NCBI GenBank assembly: GCA_938003765.1
Contig: CALKYE010000072.1
Location: 1-64,000, forward strand
Direction: 5' to 3'
Length of the DNA: 64,000 nucleotides
DNA from: an uncultured Planctomycetia bacterium
Lineage (GTDB): Bacteria; Planctomycetota; UBA1135; GCA-002686595
The notes under the pieces are model-generated. The model saw only the letters and a list, made by a program, of their open reading frames with translations. It ran no database searches and was not told the origin of the DNA. The position numbers were made by a program, and so were the translations under genes. Shown here piece by piece: positions 33,055-41,601 of the stretch. Numbering within the stretch: position 1 is the stretch's first letter; each line of letters opens with the position of its first letter.

Positions 33055-34068
33055 TCAGCGGTGGGCCTTGATCCAGGCCGAGAGAGCGTCGCCCGGACAC
33101 GTGGTCGTGTTCAGCTCGCGGTGCGCGTAGAGCCGGTTCTCGCGGATCTTGAAGCGCAGGCGCAGGTCAGCCACGAGCAGCTCCAGCGACTTCAACGCCG
33201 CGGGCGTCGGCGCCCGTCGCTCGAGGTCGCCGAGCAGGCAGATGCCGATGTTCTGAGCGTTGTTCGCGCCGCCCGCGTGCGCGCCCTGCCAGCGCAACTC
33301 ACGCCCCTCGAAGATCCGGCCCGCGGCGTCGATCAGGAAGTGGTATCCGATGTCGCCCCAGCCGTTCTCCTCGATGTGGAAGCGCTGGATCCCGCGCAGC
33401 GACGAGCTGGACTCCTCGAGCGAGCCGCCCGTCGGATCGCTGGAGGTCTCGGCCGAGTGGTGCACGGTGAGCTTGCTCCACGCGCCGCGCAGCTCGGTCA
33501 TGTTGGCTGAGTTGGCCGCGCGCGCGTTCCAGGCCTTGCGATCGATCACGGTCAGGCGCGAGTCCGACGGCGCGCCGAGCAGCGCCTGTGCGGCGCGCAG
33601 TCCGATCTCCGCCCGCCGCTTCTGACCGGGCGAGGCGCGCGCATCTTCCTTGACTGCAGCGAAACCATCGCGGGCGCTCTCGATCCGCAGGCGCAGCGTC
33701 TGCGCCGGCGCCGAACTGCGCTCGCGGTCGCGCTGCGAGAAGTGCAGACGCCCTTCGTTCAGCACGAGGCGGCCCTCGATCACCAGCGACGGCTCGTGGC
33801 GGTGCGCGTCGTGCGTGAGCCAGCTCTCGAGCGCTTCGAGCTTGCTCCACGACAACGGCTGACTGACCCAGCTCGGCGGTCCGACTTCGACCGGCGGCGG
33901 TTCGTACGTCGGCGCAGCGCGCGGTGTCTGACGACAGGCGCTCGCCAACATGCTCGCGACGAGCAGGGGCCAGGCGATGAATGACGAGGCGAGTGCGAGG
34001 CCCGCCCGGTGGCGGCGCGCGCGGACTCGCGGGTCGAGTTCAGACCGACGCGCACGAAGACGCTCCAT
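33055..34068 (-). CDS. PGRP/amidase_2-type N-acetylmuramoyl-L-alanine amidase
   Basis: A 337-residue exported protein. A positively charged start leads to a hydrophobic segment (about 20-42) and ASAC, a possible but imperfect lipobox. A helical middle part follows. The C-terminal amidase_2 domain (about 180-337) has the zinc ligands in TVHHSAE and in AHRELNTTTCPGD (H and C eight residues apart, as in T7 lysozyme), plus GYHFLIDAAGRIFEGRE. It is expected to cleave peptidoglycan stem peptides in the periplasm. I chose the ATG at 34068; the frame stays open far upstream, but that part is antisense to another gene. It is divergent from the TPR peptidase gene. Confidence 0.88.
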   Translation of the reverse strand: MERLRARRSELDPRVRARRHRAGLALASSFIAWPLLVASMLASACRQTPRAAPTYEPPPVEVGPPSWVSQPLSWSKLEALESWLTHDAHRHEPSLVIEGRLVLNEGRLHFSQRDRERSSAPAQTLRLRIESARDGFAAVKEDARASPGQKRRAEIGLRAAQALLGAPSDSRLTVIDRKAWNARAANSANMTELRGAWSKLTVHHSAETSSDPTGGSLEESSSSLRGIQRFHIEENGWGDIGYHFLIDAAGRIFEGRELRWQGAHAGGANNAQNIGICLLGDLERRAPTPAALKSLELLVADLRLRFKIRENRLYAHRELNTTTCPGDALSAWIKAHR

Positions 34069-34149
34069 GCGCTCTGGAGATACAGTAGCGAACGACCAAG
34101 AGCAATCCGTGGCGCGCGAATCACGACGTGCGCGAACGGAGAGACACCC

Positions 34150-37100
34150 ATGAATTCGGATCACAGTCGCCAGCTCCGAGGAGCGCGCCGCCGCCTTCCG
34201 CTCCTCGACGGCTCGGCTGCGCTCGCCGCGCGCGCGCTGGTGGTCAGCGCTCTGGTCGCCGGCGCACCCGTCGTTCCGTCGGCCGCCGCGTGGATCAGCA
34301 CTTACACGCCGTCGACCGCGCCGCTCTCCTCGCAGGCCGGTGCGCCGGCCGTCGCGCGAGACGAGGCCGCTGAGCTGGCGCTGGCGCGCGAAGACGCGGA
34401 TCGGCTCCGACGCCGCGGGGATGGCCGCGCCGCGTCGCGCGCGAAGGAGCTGCTGTCCGACGACGAGAACGACTTCCTCGCGCGCACGATTCTCGCTCGC
34501 TGCCTCGCCGATCAGTCGCGGTGGGACGAGGCCTTCGCGCAGGCCGAGCGCGCCCTCGCGGACAGCGCAGATGCGGAGCGGGGCGCCCGCGCCCAAGTGC
34601 TGCGCACGCTGCTCGACCTGGCGCTGGAGCTCGATCGCGCGGATCAGGTCAAGGGCTGGCGCGAGGCGCTCGACGCCGTGCTCGACCCGGCGCGAGACGC
34701 GCGCGACGCGTGGAGGCTCGGGCGGCTGGCGCTCGCGGGCGCCGAGCGCGAAGTGGCGCAGCGCCACTTCACCAGTGGAGCGCGCGACGCCGAGGATTCG
34801 AGCTGGGAGCGACTGCTCGACAAGGCGCGTTGCGAGCGGGCGCTCGGCGATCTGGGCGCGGCTTCGCGTTCGCTCGTCGCGGCGGATCGCGTCGCGCAGC
34901 GCAGCGGCGGCGCCGAGGCGGACGTCCTGGCCGAACTCGCCTCGGTGTACTTCGAGGCCGACGGCGAGCTCGACCACCAGCAGGCGGCACGCCGCTCTCC
35001 GGGCGAGCTGTACCGCGCCGCGCTGGACATCAACAAGCAGCACGAACCCGCGCTGCTGGGACTGTTCGAGCTGGGCCGCTTCAACTGGAACCGACAGCGC
35101 ACACCGCCGCACGAGTACCTCGAGCGAGCGTTGAACGCGGCGCCGCGCTCCGTGCGCGCGCTGCTGGCCGGCGCGTGGGCCGACATCGCCGATGGCAAGC
35201 TGCCCGCGGCGCGCGAACGAATCGACACGCTGGAGTCGATTGCGCCGAGCTTGCGCGGCCTCGCGGCCGTGCGCGCAGCGCTGGCGTGGGTCGAGCACCG
35301 CCGCGACGAGTGCCGCGGACTGCTGGCGCAACTCGCGGAGCAGGATCCGGCGGACAGTTCGCCCGAACGCGAACTCGGCCGGAGCCTGTGCGAGCTGTAC
35401 CGCTTCGCGGAGGCTGTGGAATTCCTGCGCGCGGCGGTCGCGCGCGACGAACGCGACCACGAGGCCTGGATGGAGCTGGGGCGCGCGCTCGCCAACTCCG
35501 GCGACGAGAAGGCGGCGCTCGAGGCGCTCGAACGTTCCGAGCGCGAGGCGCGCGGACGGCAGAACGCGTGGCGCCACAACACGCGCATGGTGCTCGATCG
35601 CATGCGGACGCGCTTCGTGACCGAGCGCGGCGCCGGAGAGCTCAGCTACGCGTGGGCGCCCGAGGCGGCGAAGGTGTTGCGCACCTACTGGTTGCCGTTC
35701 TACGAGCGCGCGCGCGTCGAACTCGCGGAGCGCTACGCCTTCACGCCCGGTCCGACCGTGATCGAGGTCTTCGACCGCTTCCAGGACTTCTCGGTGCGCT
35801 CGACGGGCTTCGAGGGCTTCCCCGCGCTCGGAGTGTGCTTCGGACCGGTGGTGACCTCGGTCGCGCCGCATTCGGAGATGCGCGGCCGCTTCTCGTGGGC
35901 GCGCACCGCGTTCCACGAGTTCACGCACGTGATCCACCTGGGGCTCTCTCACAACCGCTGCCCGCGCTGGATCACCGAAGGACTCGCCACCTGGGAAGAG
36001 GAGCACAAGCGCGCGGCCTGGTCGCGCAACCTCCGCCGCGATCTGCTCGATGCGTACAGCAACGGCGACTTGATCCCGGTGCGCGAACTCAACCGCGCCT
36101 TCCGCTCGCAGCGCATCATCTTCGGCTACTACCAGAGCGGTCTGCTCTGCCGCATGCTGATCGAGGAGCGCGGCTTCGCTCCGATGATCGCGCTGCTGCA
36201 GGCCTTCGACCGCGGCGCCGACATCGACGGCGCGGTGCGCGAGGTGTTCGCCACCACGCCCGAGGCGCTCGACGAGCGCTTCCGTGAGTTCGTCGACGCG
36301 CGCGTTCGCGGACTGCGCCTCGAACCGCGCTGGTCGCCGGCGCTGCTCGCGCGCAAGCGGCTCGCGCTGAAGGACCAGCCGCCGAGTGAGCCTGCTGCGC
36401 GCGCGGCGTGGGGTCGCGAGTGGGCGACGGTCGCGTGGGGCTACCACCAGCAGGAGCGCAAGGTCGACGCGCAACAGGCGCTGCGGCGCATCGACGGCGC
36501 GGGTGTCGCCGAGCCGAGAGCCGAGTTCTTGCGCGGTGAGATGGCGCTCGCGGAGGGCGACAGCGAGAGCGCGCAACGTCACTTCGAGCGCGGTTTCGAG
36601 CTGGGCGGCGAGGACTATCGCGCGCGCATGGCGCTGGGCAAGCTCGCGCAGCGCGAACGCGAGTTCGAGCGCGCGCTCGAGCACTTCAACGCCGCCGAGC
36701 GAGCCTTCCCGGGCTACGACGAGGCGGGCCTGTCGGCCGAGCTGCACCTCGCCGCGACCCACCAGGCGCTGGGCCAGGAAGAGGAGCACTACCGCGCGCT
36801 CGAGCGACGACTCGAGTGGGCCGCGGACGATCAGCCCACCACGCTGCGAGTCGCGCGCTGGCACGCCCAGAACGCGCGCCATCGCGAGGCGGCGCGCCTG
36901 TTCGAGCTGGCGAACGAGATCGACCCGTTCACGCGCCGCTTGCACGTGGACTGGGGGCGCTCGCTGCGCGAACTCGGCGCGCACGAGGAGGCGCTGCGCG
37001 AGTTCACGGTCGCGGCCGACGTTCCCGTGGAGCTCGATCTGCTCGACCCCGATCCGCCTTCTGACGAGGAGCGCGCGCAGATCCTCGGAGCGCAGGCGCT

Positions 37101-37230
37101 GGAAGCGGCGCGGCTCGAACGCGCGGAGCTCGCACGCGAGCGCGCCGCGGCGGCGCTCGAGCTCGACGACTCGCAAGCCGATGCGAAGCAGGCCCTGGAG
37201 CTGCTCGCCGCGAAAGGATCCGATCAGTGA
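34150..37230 (+). CDS. TPR-containing HExxH metallopeptidase-like protein
   Basis: A 1026-residue protein. A signal-like N-terminus (about 23-47) is followed by TPR-like helical repeats to about residue 480. Then comes a gluzincin peptidase (peptidase MA/DUF1570-like) region with H589-E590-x2-H593 (FHEFTHVIH) and the third ligand E610 (ITEGLATWEE). More TPR repeats (about 770-1020) follow. It is likely periplasmic or secreted. Substrate is unknown. GGAG just upstream supports the ATG at 34150. It overlaps tmk by four bases (GTGA), so it is the first gene of a tmk-holB transcript. It is divergent from the amidase gene with an 81-base gap. Confidence 0.8.
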   Translation: MNSDHSRQLRGARRRLPLLDGSAALAARALVVSALVAGAPVVPSAAAWISTYTPSTAPLSSQAGAPAVARDEAAELALAREDADRLRRRGDGRAASRAKELLSDDENDFLARTILARCLADQSRWDEAFAQAERALADSADAERGARAQVLRTLLDLALELDRADQVKGWREALDAVLDPARDARDAWRLGRLALAGAEREVAQRHFTSGARDAEDSSWERLLDKARCERALGDLGAASRSLVAADRVAQRSGGAEADVLAELASVYFEADGELDHQQAARRSPGELYRAALDINKQHEPALLGLFELGRFNWNRQRTPPHEYLERALNAAPRSVRALLAGAWADIADGKLPAARERIDTLESIAPSLRGLAAVRAALAWVEHRRDECRGLLAQLAEQDPADSSPERELGRSLCELYRFAEAVEFLRAAVARDERDHEAWMELGRALANSGDEKAALEALERSEREARGRQNAWRHNTRMVLDRMRTRFVTERGAGELSYAWAPEAAKVLRTYWLPFYERARVELAERYAFTPGPTVIEVFDRFQDFSVRSTGFEGFPALGVCFGPVVTSVAPHSEMRGRFSWARTAFHEFTHVIHLGLSHNRCPRWITEGLATWEEEHKRAAWSRNLRRDLLDAYSNGDLIPVRELNRAFRSQRIIFGYYQSGLLCRMLIEERGFAPMIALLQAFDRGADIDGAVREVFATTPEALDERFREFVDARVRGLRLEPRWSPALLARKRLALKDQPPSEPAARAAWGREWATVAWGYHQQERKVDAQQALRRIDGAGVAEPRAEFLRGEMALAEGDSESAQRHFERGFELGGEDYRARMALGKLAQREREFERALEHFNAAERAFPGYDEAGLSAELHLAATHQALGQEEEHYRALERRLEWAADDQPTTLRVARWHAQNARHREAARLFELANEIDPFTRRLHVDWGRSLRELGAHEEALREFTVAADVPVELDLLDPDPPSDEERAQILGAQALEAARLERAELARERAAAALELDDSQADAKQALELLAAKGSDQ

Positions 37231-37862
37231 GCGTCGTGCGGCCGGAGCGGACGCCGACGCGTCCGTTGTTCGTCGTGCTGGACGGAGTCGACGGCTGCGG
37301 CAAGAGCACGCAGGCCGCGCTGCTGGTGGAACGACTGCGCGCGCGCGACGCATGCGGCGTACTCCACGTGCGCGAGCCCGGCAGCACGCCGCTCGGCGAA
37401 CGCATCCGCGCGCTGCTGCTCGGCCGCGAGCACGATCTCGACAGCGGAGTCGAGCTGCTGCTGTTCGCGGCGGCTCGGCGTCACATGCTGCGCGAGCTCG
37501 CCGCGCCGGCTCTCGCGCGCGGTGAGCACGTGGTGTGCGAGCGCTTCCATGCGTCAACCTTCGCGTACCAGTCGGTGGCGGGGGAGTTGCCCGAAGCCGA
37601 CGTGCTCGCGGTGCTCGAGCGCTGGGCGGGCGAGCCGCGCCCTACGCACACGCTGCTGATCGACGTGCCGCCCGAACACGCCGCGCGCCGCAGAGCCGGT
37701 CCCACCGATCGCATCGAGGACAAGGGGCTCGAGTTCCAGCGCCGCGTGGCCGCCGGCTACGCGCGCTACGCGCAGCTCGCGAACGGCGTGAAGGTCGTCG
37801 ACGGAGTCGGCGAGACCGCGCTGGTCGCCGATCGCATTTGGAGGGCGCTTGAAGGCGGCTGA
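37227..37862 (+). CDS. tmk: Thymidylate kinase
   Basis: A 211-residue P-loop kinase that phosphorylates dTMP to dTDP for DNA synthesis and also for dTDP-sugars. The P-loop is DGVDGCGKST (K26), then VREPGSTPLGERIR with the DR(E/P)PG-type dTMP-binding motif, CERFHASTFAYQ, and the LID-like PTDRIEDKGLEFQRRV. The length is typical. The GTG start overlaps the preceding stop, and holB follows with a 14-base overlap. The tmk-holB pair is conserved in many bacteria. Confidence 0.95.
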   Translation: MSVVRPERTPTRPLFVVLDGVDGCGKSTQAALLVERLRARDACGVLHVREPGSTPLGERIRALLLGREHDLDSGVELLLFAAARRHMLRELAAPALARGEHVVCERFHASTFAYQSVAGELPEADVLAVLERWAGEPRPTHTLLIDVPPEHAARRRAGPTDRIEDKGLEFQRRVAAGYARYAQLANGVKVVDGVGETALVADRIWRALEGG

Positions 37863-38982
37863 TCGACGCAACGAAGCCGCGGACCTGTCGCTGACTCGTC
37901 CGCTTGGCCACGAGACGATCCTGGCCGGGCTGTGCGCCGCGGTTCGCGCCGGCCGGCTGCCGCATGCGCTCGAGTTCATCGGGCCTGCGGGCCTCGGGAA
38001 GTTCCTCGCCGCGCGCTGGTTCGCGGCCGCGCTCTTGTGCGAACGCGGTCCTGCGCGCGGAGGCGACCTCGACGAGCCGTGCCTGGAGTGCGGCGCGTGT
38101 CGGCGCTTCCAGTCCGGCGCGCACGCCGACGTGTTCGTCGTCGACGTCCGTCAGGAGCCCGAGAAGGAGCGCTCCGATCAACTGCGCATCGGACGCTTCG
38201 TCCCGCGAGAGGACGCGCGGCGCAGCTACTGGTCGGGCGCGACCGTCGAGGACTTCCTCGGCCTGCGCGCGGCGAGCGGGCTGTGGCGCATCGTGATCGT
38301 GCGCGAGAGCGAGCGCATCAACGTCGAAGCGCAGAACTCGCTGCTCAAGTCGCTCGAGGAGCCCGCGCCCAACGTGCTGTGGATCCTCGAGGTCTCCGCG
38401 CCGGACGAGCTGCTCCCGACGATCCACAGCCGCGCGATCGCCGTGCGTTTCGAGCCCCTCGACGACGCCGTCGTGCGCGAGCTGTTGGCGCAGCAAGGGC
38501 TCGACACGGCGAGCGCTGCGCAACTCGCGCGCTGGTCGCAGGGTTCGCCGGGCGCAGCGCTCGAGCTGAGCCGACAGGGCGCGCTCGAATTGCGCGCGGT
38601 CCTGCTCGCCGCGCTCGAAGGTCTGGCGCCGTCTTCGACTGCGGCCAAGGCGCTGTGGGCGGTGGAAGGGGAGTTCGAGGGCAAGACCGAGCGCGCGGAG
38701 CAACGCGCGCGCGCGCGGCGCGTGCTCGACACGGCGCTCGAACTCGTCCGCGACGCCGAACGACTCCGCGCTGGGCTCTCGGCCGACGAGCTGCCGCACG
38801 GAGCGTGCGCAACGCAGCTGGCGCAAGCGAGCGCGCTGAGAACTCGCGCGGGCTCGCGCGCCGTCCTCGAGCGCTTGCTGGATCTGCGCTCCGACCTCGA
38901 GGCCAACATCGATCCGCAGAGCGTGGTCGAGCGCGCCGTGCTGGCGTTGGCGCCGGACCAGCCGCAGCCCCAGCCCCGCTGA
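37849..38982 (+). CDS. holB: DNA polymerase III delta-prime-like subunit
   Basis: A 377-residue clamp-loader subunit. The degenerate Walker A (GPAGLGKFLAA) is normal for delta-prime, which does not hydrolyse ATP. The zinc module has C64, C78, C81 and C84 (CLECGAC). The delta-prime signature NSLLKSLEEPAPNVLWIL is followed by TIHSRAIAVRFEPL. It works in the clamp-loader complex with delta and tau/gamma. The TTG start overlapping the tmk end gives the most sensible N-terminus. The C-terminal 150 residues are less conserved. Confidence 0.9.
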   Translation: MKAADRRNEAADLSLTRPLGHETILAGLCAAVRAGRLPHALEFIGPAGLGKFLAARWFAAALLCERGPARGGDLDEPCLECGACRRFQSGAHADVFVVDVRQEPEKERSDQLRIGRFVPREDARRSYWSGATVEDFLGLRAASGLWRIVIVRESERINVEAQNSLLKSLEEPAPNVLWILEVSAPDELLPTIHSRAIAVRFEPLDDAVVRELLAQQGLDTASAAQLARWSQGSPGAALELSRQGALELRAVLLAALEGLAPSSTAAKALWAVEGEFEGKTERAEQRARARRVLDTALELVRDAERLRAGLSADELPHGACATQLAQASALRTRAGSRAVLERLLDLRSDLEANIDPQSVVERAVLALAPDQPQPQPR

Positions 38983-39058
38983 GCTCGGGCTTCCACTCAG
39001 CCGCTGGTCGTCGAGCGCGCGCAGCCGCGGAGTAACCATCGACCTGGAAGGTCCGCAG

Positions 39059-39087
39059 TTGGGGCGCTTGTCCGCGCCCGTTACCCT
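39059..39087 (+). promoter_or_regulatory. Candidate promoter before the Minf_1886 gene
   Basis: TTGGGG (39059-39064), a 17-base spacer and TACCCT (39082-39087), 32 bases before the ATG at 39119. The spacing is ideal; the -10 matches three of six consensus bases. Confidence 0.4.
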
Positions 39088-39118
39088 ACTCGTGCAGCGC
39101 CCCGACGGCGCCGCGACC

Positions 39119-39544
39119 ATGACCGACACGAAGGAGAGGCTGCGCCAGATCGCCCGCGCGGACGGGCGCTATTCGCCCGAGGCGTTCTACTTCTTGTTCG
39201 AGGCGCTCGAGGTCGCGGTCAAGCTCTCGGGCAAGGACGGGCTCCAGGGGCCGGCGCGTCACGTGACCGGACGCGAAGTCCTCGAGGGCATGCGCGAACA
39301 CGCGCTCGCCACGTTCGGGCCGCTCGCGAGCTACGTGTGGCGGGCCTGGGGCGTGCGCGAGACGCTCGACTGGGGCCGCGTGGTGTTCCTGCTGGTCGAC
39401 CACGGCCTGCTCAAGCGTCAGGACAGCGACACGATCGAGGAGTTCCGCGACGTGTTCGAGTTCGACGTCGCGCTGGGCGCCGCCTACGACGAGCGCTTGC
39501 GCGAGGCGCTCGCGGCGCGACTGGGCGGAGCTGGGGGCGCGTGA
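39119..39544 (+). CDS. Minf_1886-family protein
   Basis: A 141-residue soluble protein. The pattern matches the Minf_1886 family: RYSPEAFYFLFEALEVAVK, RHVTGREVLEGMREHALATFG, WGVRETLDWGRVVFLLVDHGLL, and a C-terminal FRDVFEFD. The family is widespread in Planctomycetota, Verrucomicrobia and relatives and has no known function. I chose the ATG at 39119 because the family begins about there; upstream codons run into the promoter candidate. The stop overlaps the next start (TGATG), so it is coupled to the permease gene. Confidence 0.9.
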   Translation: MTDTKERLRQIARADGRYSPEAFYFLFEALEVAVKLSGKDGLQGPARHVTGREVLEGMREHALATFGPLASYVWRAWGVRETLDWGRVVFLLVDHGLLKRQDSDTIEEFRDVFEFDVALGAAYDERLREALAARLGGAGGA

Positions 39545-40692
39545 TGCTTCCGAACCTGACGGTCAACAAGCGCAACTGGCTGCTCGCGGCGCTGTTCGCG
39601 CTCGTGGTGTGGTTCGCGTGGACGGTGCGCGCGGCGCTGAATCCGCTGCTGGTCGGACTGCTGCTCGCCTACATCCTCCATCCGATGGTGCTCAAGCTCG
39701 AGCGCCGCGGCTGGTCGCGCAAGTCCGCCGTCAACTTCATCTTCGTCAGCTTCGCCTTGGCGGTGACGCTGCTGATCGTGCTCGTGGTGATGCAGGCGCG
39801 CGCGCTGATCGCTGACTTCGCCTCGGACAACGCGACGCTCAGCGTGCTCGCCGATCGCTTCCAGGTCGCCGTCGAGTGGCTGCTGGGGCGCATGAAGTCG
39901 CTGGGCTTCGACCTCAGCCTGCTCGGCGTCGAGAACGAGCAGGAGGCCGGCCGCAGCGTGCGCGAGTCGTTCCTGGCGCGCGCGCGCGACTGGATCACCT
40001 CCAGCGAGGGAGCGCTCGCCGGACTCGGCGCCGCCGAAGGCGCGTGGCGCTTCGCGCAGGGATTCTTCGGCTCACTGCTCGCGGCGCTGGGCTTCCTGTT
40101 GCTGGTTCCGCTCTACACCTGGTTCCTGCTGTTCGAGCTCGAGCGCATCTCGTCCTTCGTCGGGTCGCTGATCCCGCGCAGCTATCGCGAGCAGTGGACG
40201 CGCATCGGCGCCGCGATGCAGGAGATGCTGGGCGGATTCTTCCGCGGGCGCGTGCTGGTCGCTGCGCTCAAGGGCGCCGCGGTCTGGCTGACGCTGCTCG
40301 TGATCGGCGTGCCGTACTCGCTGCTCCTGGGCTTGCTCGGCGGCGTGCTGTCGTTCCTGCCGGTCATCGGTCCGGGGATCGGGCACGCCTTCGTGTTCGC
40401 GGTCGCGTTGATGAGCTTCGATCCCTTCGGCGCGCTGTGGCGCACGGGCCTGGTGTTCGCGATCGCCGAAGCGCTCGAGGGCTACGTGCTCACGCCCAAG
40501 ATCCTCGGCGACAGCCTGGGGCTGCACACGGTGGTCGTGTTCGCCGCGTTGACGATCTTCGGCACGGCGCTGGGCATGTTCGGGATGCTGATCGCGCTGC
40601 CGCTGGCGGCGGCGATCGTGATCCTGAGCCGCGAGCTCGTGCTGCCGTCGTTGCGCGAGTTCGCCGAGGAAGCGCCGCGCCGCAAGCCATGA
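39544..40692 (+). CDS. AI-2E family (PerM/YdiK-like) transporter
   Basis: A 382-residue membrane protein with about eight helices. N-terminal helices (about 13-35, 37-58, 66-90) precede a large soluble loop (about 95-190). The C-terminal bundle has VPLYTWFLLFELER, GVPYSLLLGLLGGVLSFLPVIGPGIG and KILGDSLGLHTVVVF. These are hallmarks of the AI-2E/UPF0118 family, whose members include sodium/proton antiporters and putative export permeases; the autoinducer role is proven for few. Substrate unknown. It overlaps its neighbours on both sides. Confidence 0.92.
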   Translation: MLPNLTVNKRNWLLAALFALVVWFAWTVRAALNPLLVGLLLAYILHPMVLKLERRGWSRKSAVNFIFVSFALAVTLLIVLVVMQARALIADFASDNATLSVLADRFQVAVEWLLGRMKSLGFDLSLLGVENEQEAGRSVRESFLARARDWITSSEGALAGLGAAEGAWRFAQGFFGSLLAALGFLLLVPLYTWFLLFELERISSFVGSLIPRSYREQWTRIGAAMQEMLGGFFRGRVLVAALKGAAVWLTLLVIGVPYSLLLGLLGGVLSFLPVIGPGIGHAFVFAVALMSFDPFGALWRTGLVFAIAEALEGYVLTPKILGDSLGLHTVVVFAALTIFGTALGMFGMLIALPLAAAIVILSRELVLPSLREFAEEAPRRKP

Positions 40693-41582
40693 ACGCGCGT
40701 CCGGCGCCGACGCTCGTCCTGCTGAGCCTCGCGTCCGCGCTCGCGGTGGGTTGCGCGCACACGCCGCGGACGAAGCCCCCGATCGTCGCTCCCCGCGCCG
40801 AACCCGCGCGGCTCGAATTGTTCGAGTGGGAACGCGGGCTCGCGCTGCGCTCGCTCTCCGAGCGCGAACCGCTGTCGATGTACCTGTGGTTCTACGAGTG
40901 GCGCCTGTTCGACGCGCTCGAGCCGGGAGAGTGGACCCAGGCCGAGTACGACTGGCCGCGCGGGGTCGCGAGCGACGGACAGAGCGCGTGGATCCAGGCC
41001 GACATGCTCCGGCTCGAAGCGCGCGTGCGCGGCGACGCCGTCGAGCTCGAGCTGAAGGTCGAGAACTCGAGCGAGCACGCGTGGCCCGAGCACGCCTCGA
41101 TCATCGCCTGCTTCAACCCGGGGCCGCCCGCGACGAAGCCCTACGAGATGGGCCATCACAAGAGCACCTACTTCGTCGGTGAGCACGGCCTCGAGCGACT
41201 GCCCGATCGCGACTTCCACTTCCGTGCGAGCCTCCGCGAGAGCTTGGAGACGCGCGCGCCCGAGTTGAAGTTCGACTTCAGCGAGCGCTGGCGCACTTCG
41301 GCGCGCGACGATCACGGCGGGCTGCTCCTGCGCACTTCGCAGAGCGAGCGCTGGAGCTGCGGAGTCGCGTGGGAGGACTGGCTCGGCGTCCAGGCTCACA
41401 ACCCGTGGCTGTGCATGCACGTGGCGACGCGCGTGGGGCCGTTGGCGCCCGGCGAGCGACGGAGCGTGCGCGGACGACTGGTGCTGCTCGAAGGCTCGCG
41501 CGAGGCGGCGCTGGAACGACTGCGCGCGCCCTGGGAGCTCGGCCGCGAACTCGGTCGCGAGCGCTCCCCGGACGCGCGCTGA
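40689..41582 (+). CDS. Hypothetical lipoprotein
   Basis: A 297-residue exported protein. The N-terminus TLVLLSLASALAVGC ends in a lipobox-like AVGC, so it is probably lipid-anchored at about residue 22. The mature part is beta-rich (LRLEARVRGDAVELELKVEN, SERWSCGVAWEDWLGVQAHN) with many tryptophans and a GHHKSTYF segment. No family is recognised. The ATG overlaps the permease stop by four bases. It ends convergently with the C-terminal processing protease. Confidence 0.7.
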   Translation: MNARPAPTLVLLSLASALAVGCAHTPRTKPPIVAPRAEPARLELFEWERGLALRSLSEREPLSMYLWFYEWRLFDALEPGEWTQAEYDWPRGVASDGQSAWIQADMLRLEARVRGDAVELELKVENSSEHAWPEHASIIACFNPGPPATKPYEMGHHKSTYFVGEHGLERLPDRDFHFRASLRESLETRAPELKFDFSERWRTSARDDHGGLLLRTSQSERWSCGVAWEDWLGVQAHNPWLCMHVATRVGPLAPGERRSVRGRLVLLEGSREAALERLRAPWELGRELGRERSPDAR

Positions 41583-41601
41583 TCGCGCTGACGCGAGTCG
41601 A

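Noticed and set aside
34069..37557. The amidase frame stays open upstream for more than 1,100 further codons on the minus strand.
   Set aside because: It is antisense to the TPR peptidase and tmk genes, is arginine/alanine-rich without domains, and reflects G+C-rich codon bias. The ATG at 34068 gives a proper export signal.
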